From the IMG/VR virus record IMGVR_UViG_3300010392_000219, positions 1 through 29,521 of that record: 29,521 nucleotides of DNA. One strand, 5' to 3'. The number at the start of each line of letters is the position of its first letter. Positions within the stretch are counted from its first letter, which is position 1. This document shows, piece by piece, positions 29,452 to 29,521 of this stretch. The DNA comes from a virus. Position numbers and translations under genes: made by a program. The notes below the pieces were generated by a model. It was given only the letters and a program-made list of their open reading frames with translations. It was not told the DNA's origin and did not search any database.

Positions 29452-29521
29452 TTTCACACCTTCTTTTCTTCCAATCTCTCAAAGTTATAAAAAACGGCAT
29501 TTTGAGAGATCGTTGTTATAT
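29395..29521. repeat. Second copy of the 127-bp terminal direct repeat
   Basis: This is the exact copy of bases 1-127, at an offset of 29,394. It holds the 5' end of the small minus-strand gene at 29275-29451 and the 3' end of the gene whose complete copy lies at 60-263. One copy should be trimmed for a circular map. Confidence 0.95.

Noticed and set aside
1-29521. Integrase, CI repressor, CRISPR array, tRNA or IS element
   Set aside because: None seen on either strand among the translated frames or gaps; hidden divergent forms cannot be excluded without profile searches.

Overview
The window is the complete genome of a small tailed bacteriophage. It has siphovirus gene content: an HK97-type head and a long non-contractile tail. 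The first 127 bases (1-127) are repeated exactly as the last 127 (29395-29521), so the contig closes into a circle of 29,394 bp. The DNA is AT-rich with A/T-ending codons. Promoters in the late region are extended -10 boxes (TGN-TATAAT type), one of them preceded by a long T-tract. That style is typical of Campylobacterota, so an epsilon-type, AT-rich Gram-negative host is my best guess. It is an inference, because no gene names the host.

Layout: a divergent control region (4725-4880) carries one leftward and one rightward promoter, two palindromic operator candidates and a lone Cro-like repressor. Leftward (minus strand, 4724 down through 1 and across the circle junction to 29190) run the early DNA-metabolism genes: small Cys-rich proteins, a DUF1064 PD-(D/E)XK resolvase-like protein, a PP-loop/PAPS-reductase-like protein with a Cys cluster, four overlapping micro-genes ending at a terminator, then a second promoter driving an ERF single-strand annealing protein, a ribbon-helix-helix-like protein, SSB and three small proteins. 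Rightward (4881-8152) run cro, a zinc-ribbon protein, a replication initiator, a DnaB-type helicase and three small genes, closed by two terminators. The initiator gene carries six tandem 11-bp iterons followed by a very AT-rich stretch, a lambda-style origin.

The late region (8392-29115, plus strand) has a virion-protein-family gene with a signal peptide, small and large terminase, portal, Mu gpF-like minor head protein, prohead protease, capsid, head-tail connectors, tail terminator, tail tube, tail chaperones with a -1 frameshift site, tape measure, tail fibre, distal tail, hub and receptor-binding candidates, then a CheY-like response-regulator protein just before the endolysin/holin cassette. 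Extended -10 promoters precede the first late gene, the protease, the small gene after the capsid and the endolysin, so late transcription looks segmented.

I see no integrase, CI-type repressor, tRNA, CRISPR array or insertion sequence, so a stable integrating lifestyle is not supported. The features most worth following are the phage-encoded receiver-domain protein, the in-gene iteron origin, a protein-like -1-frame extension after the holin, the micro-gene operon, and a 28-base leader shared by two operons.
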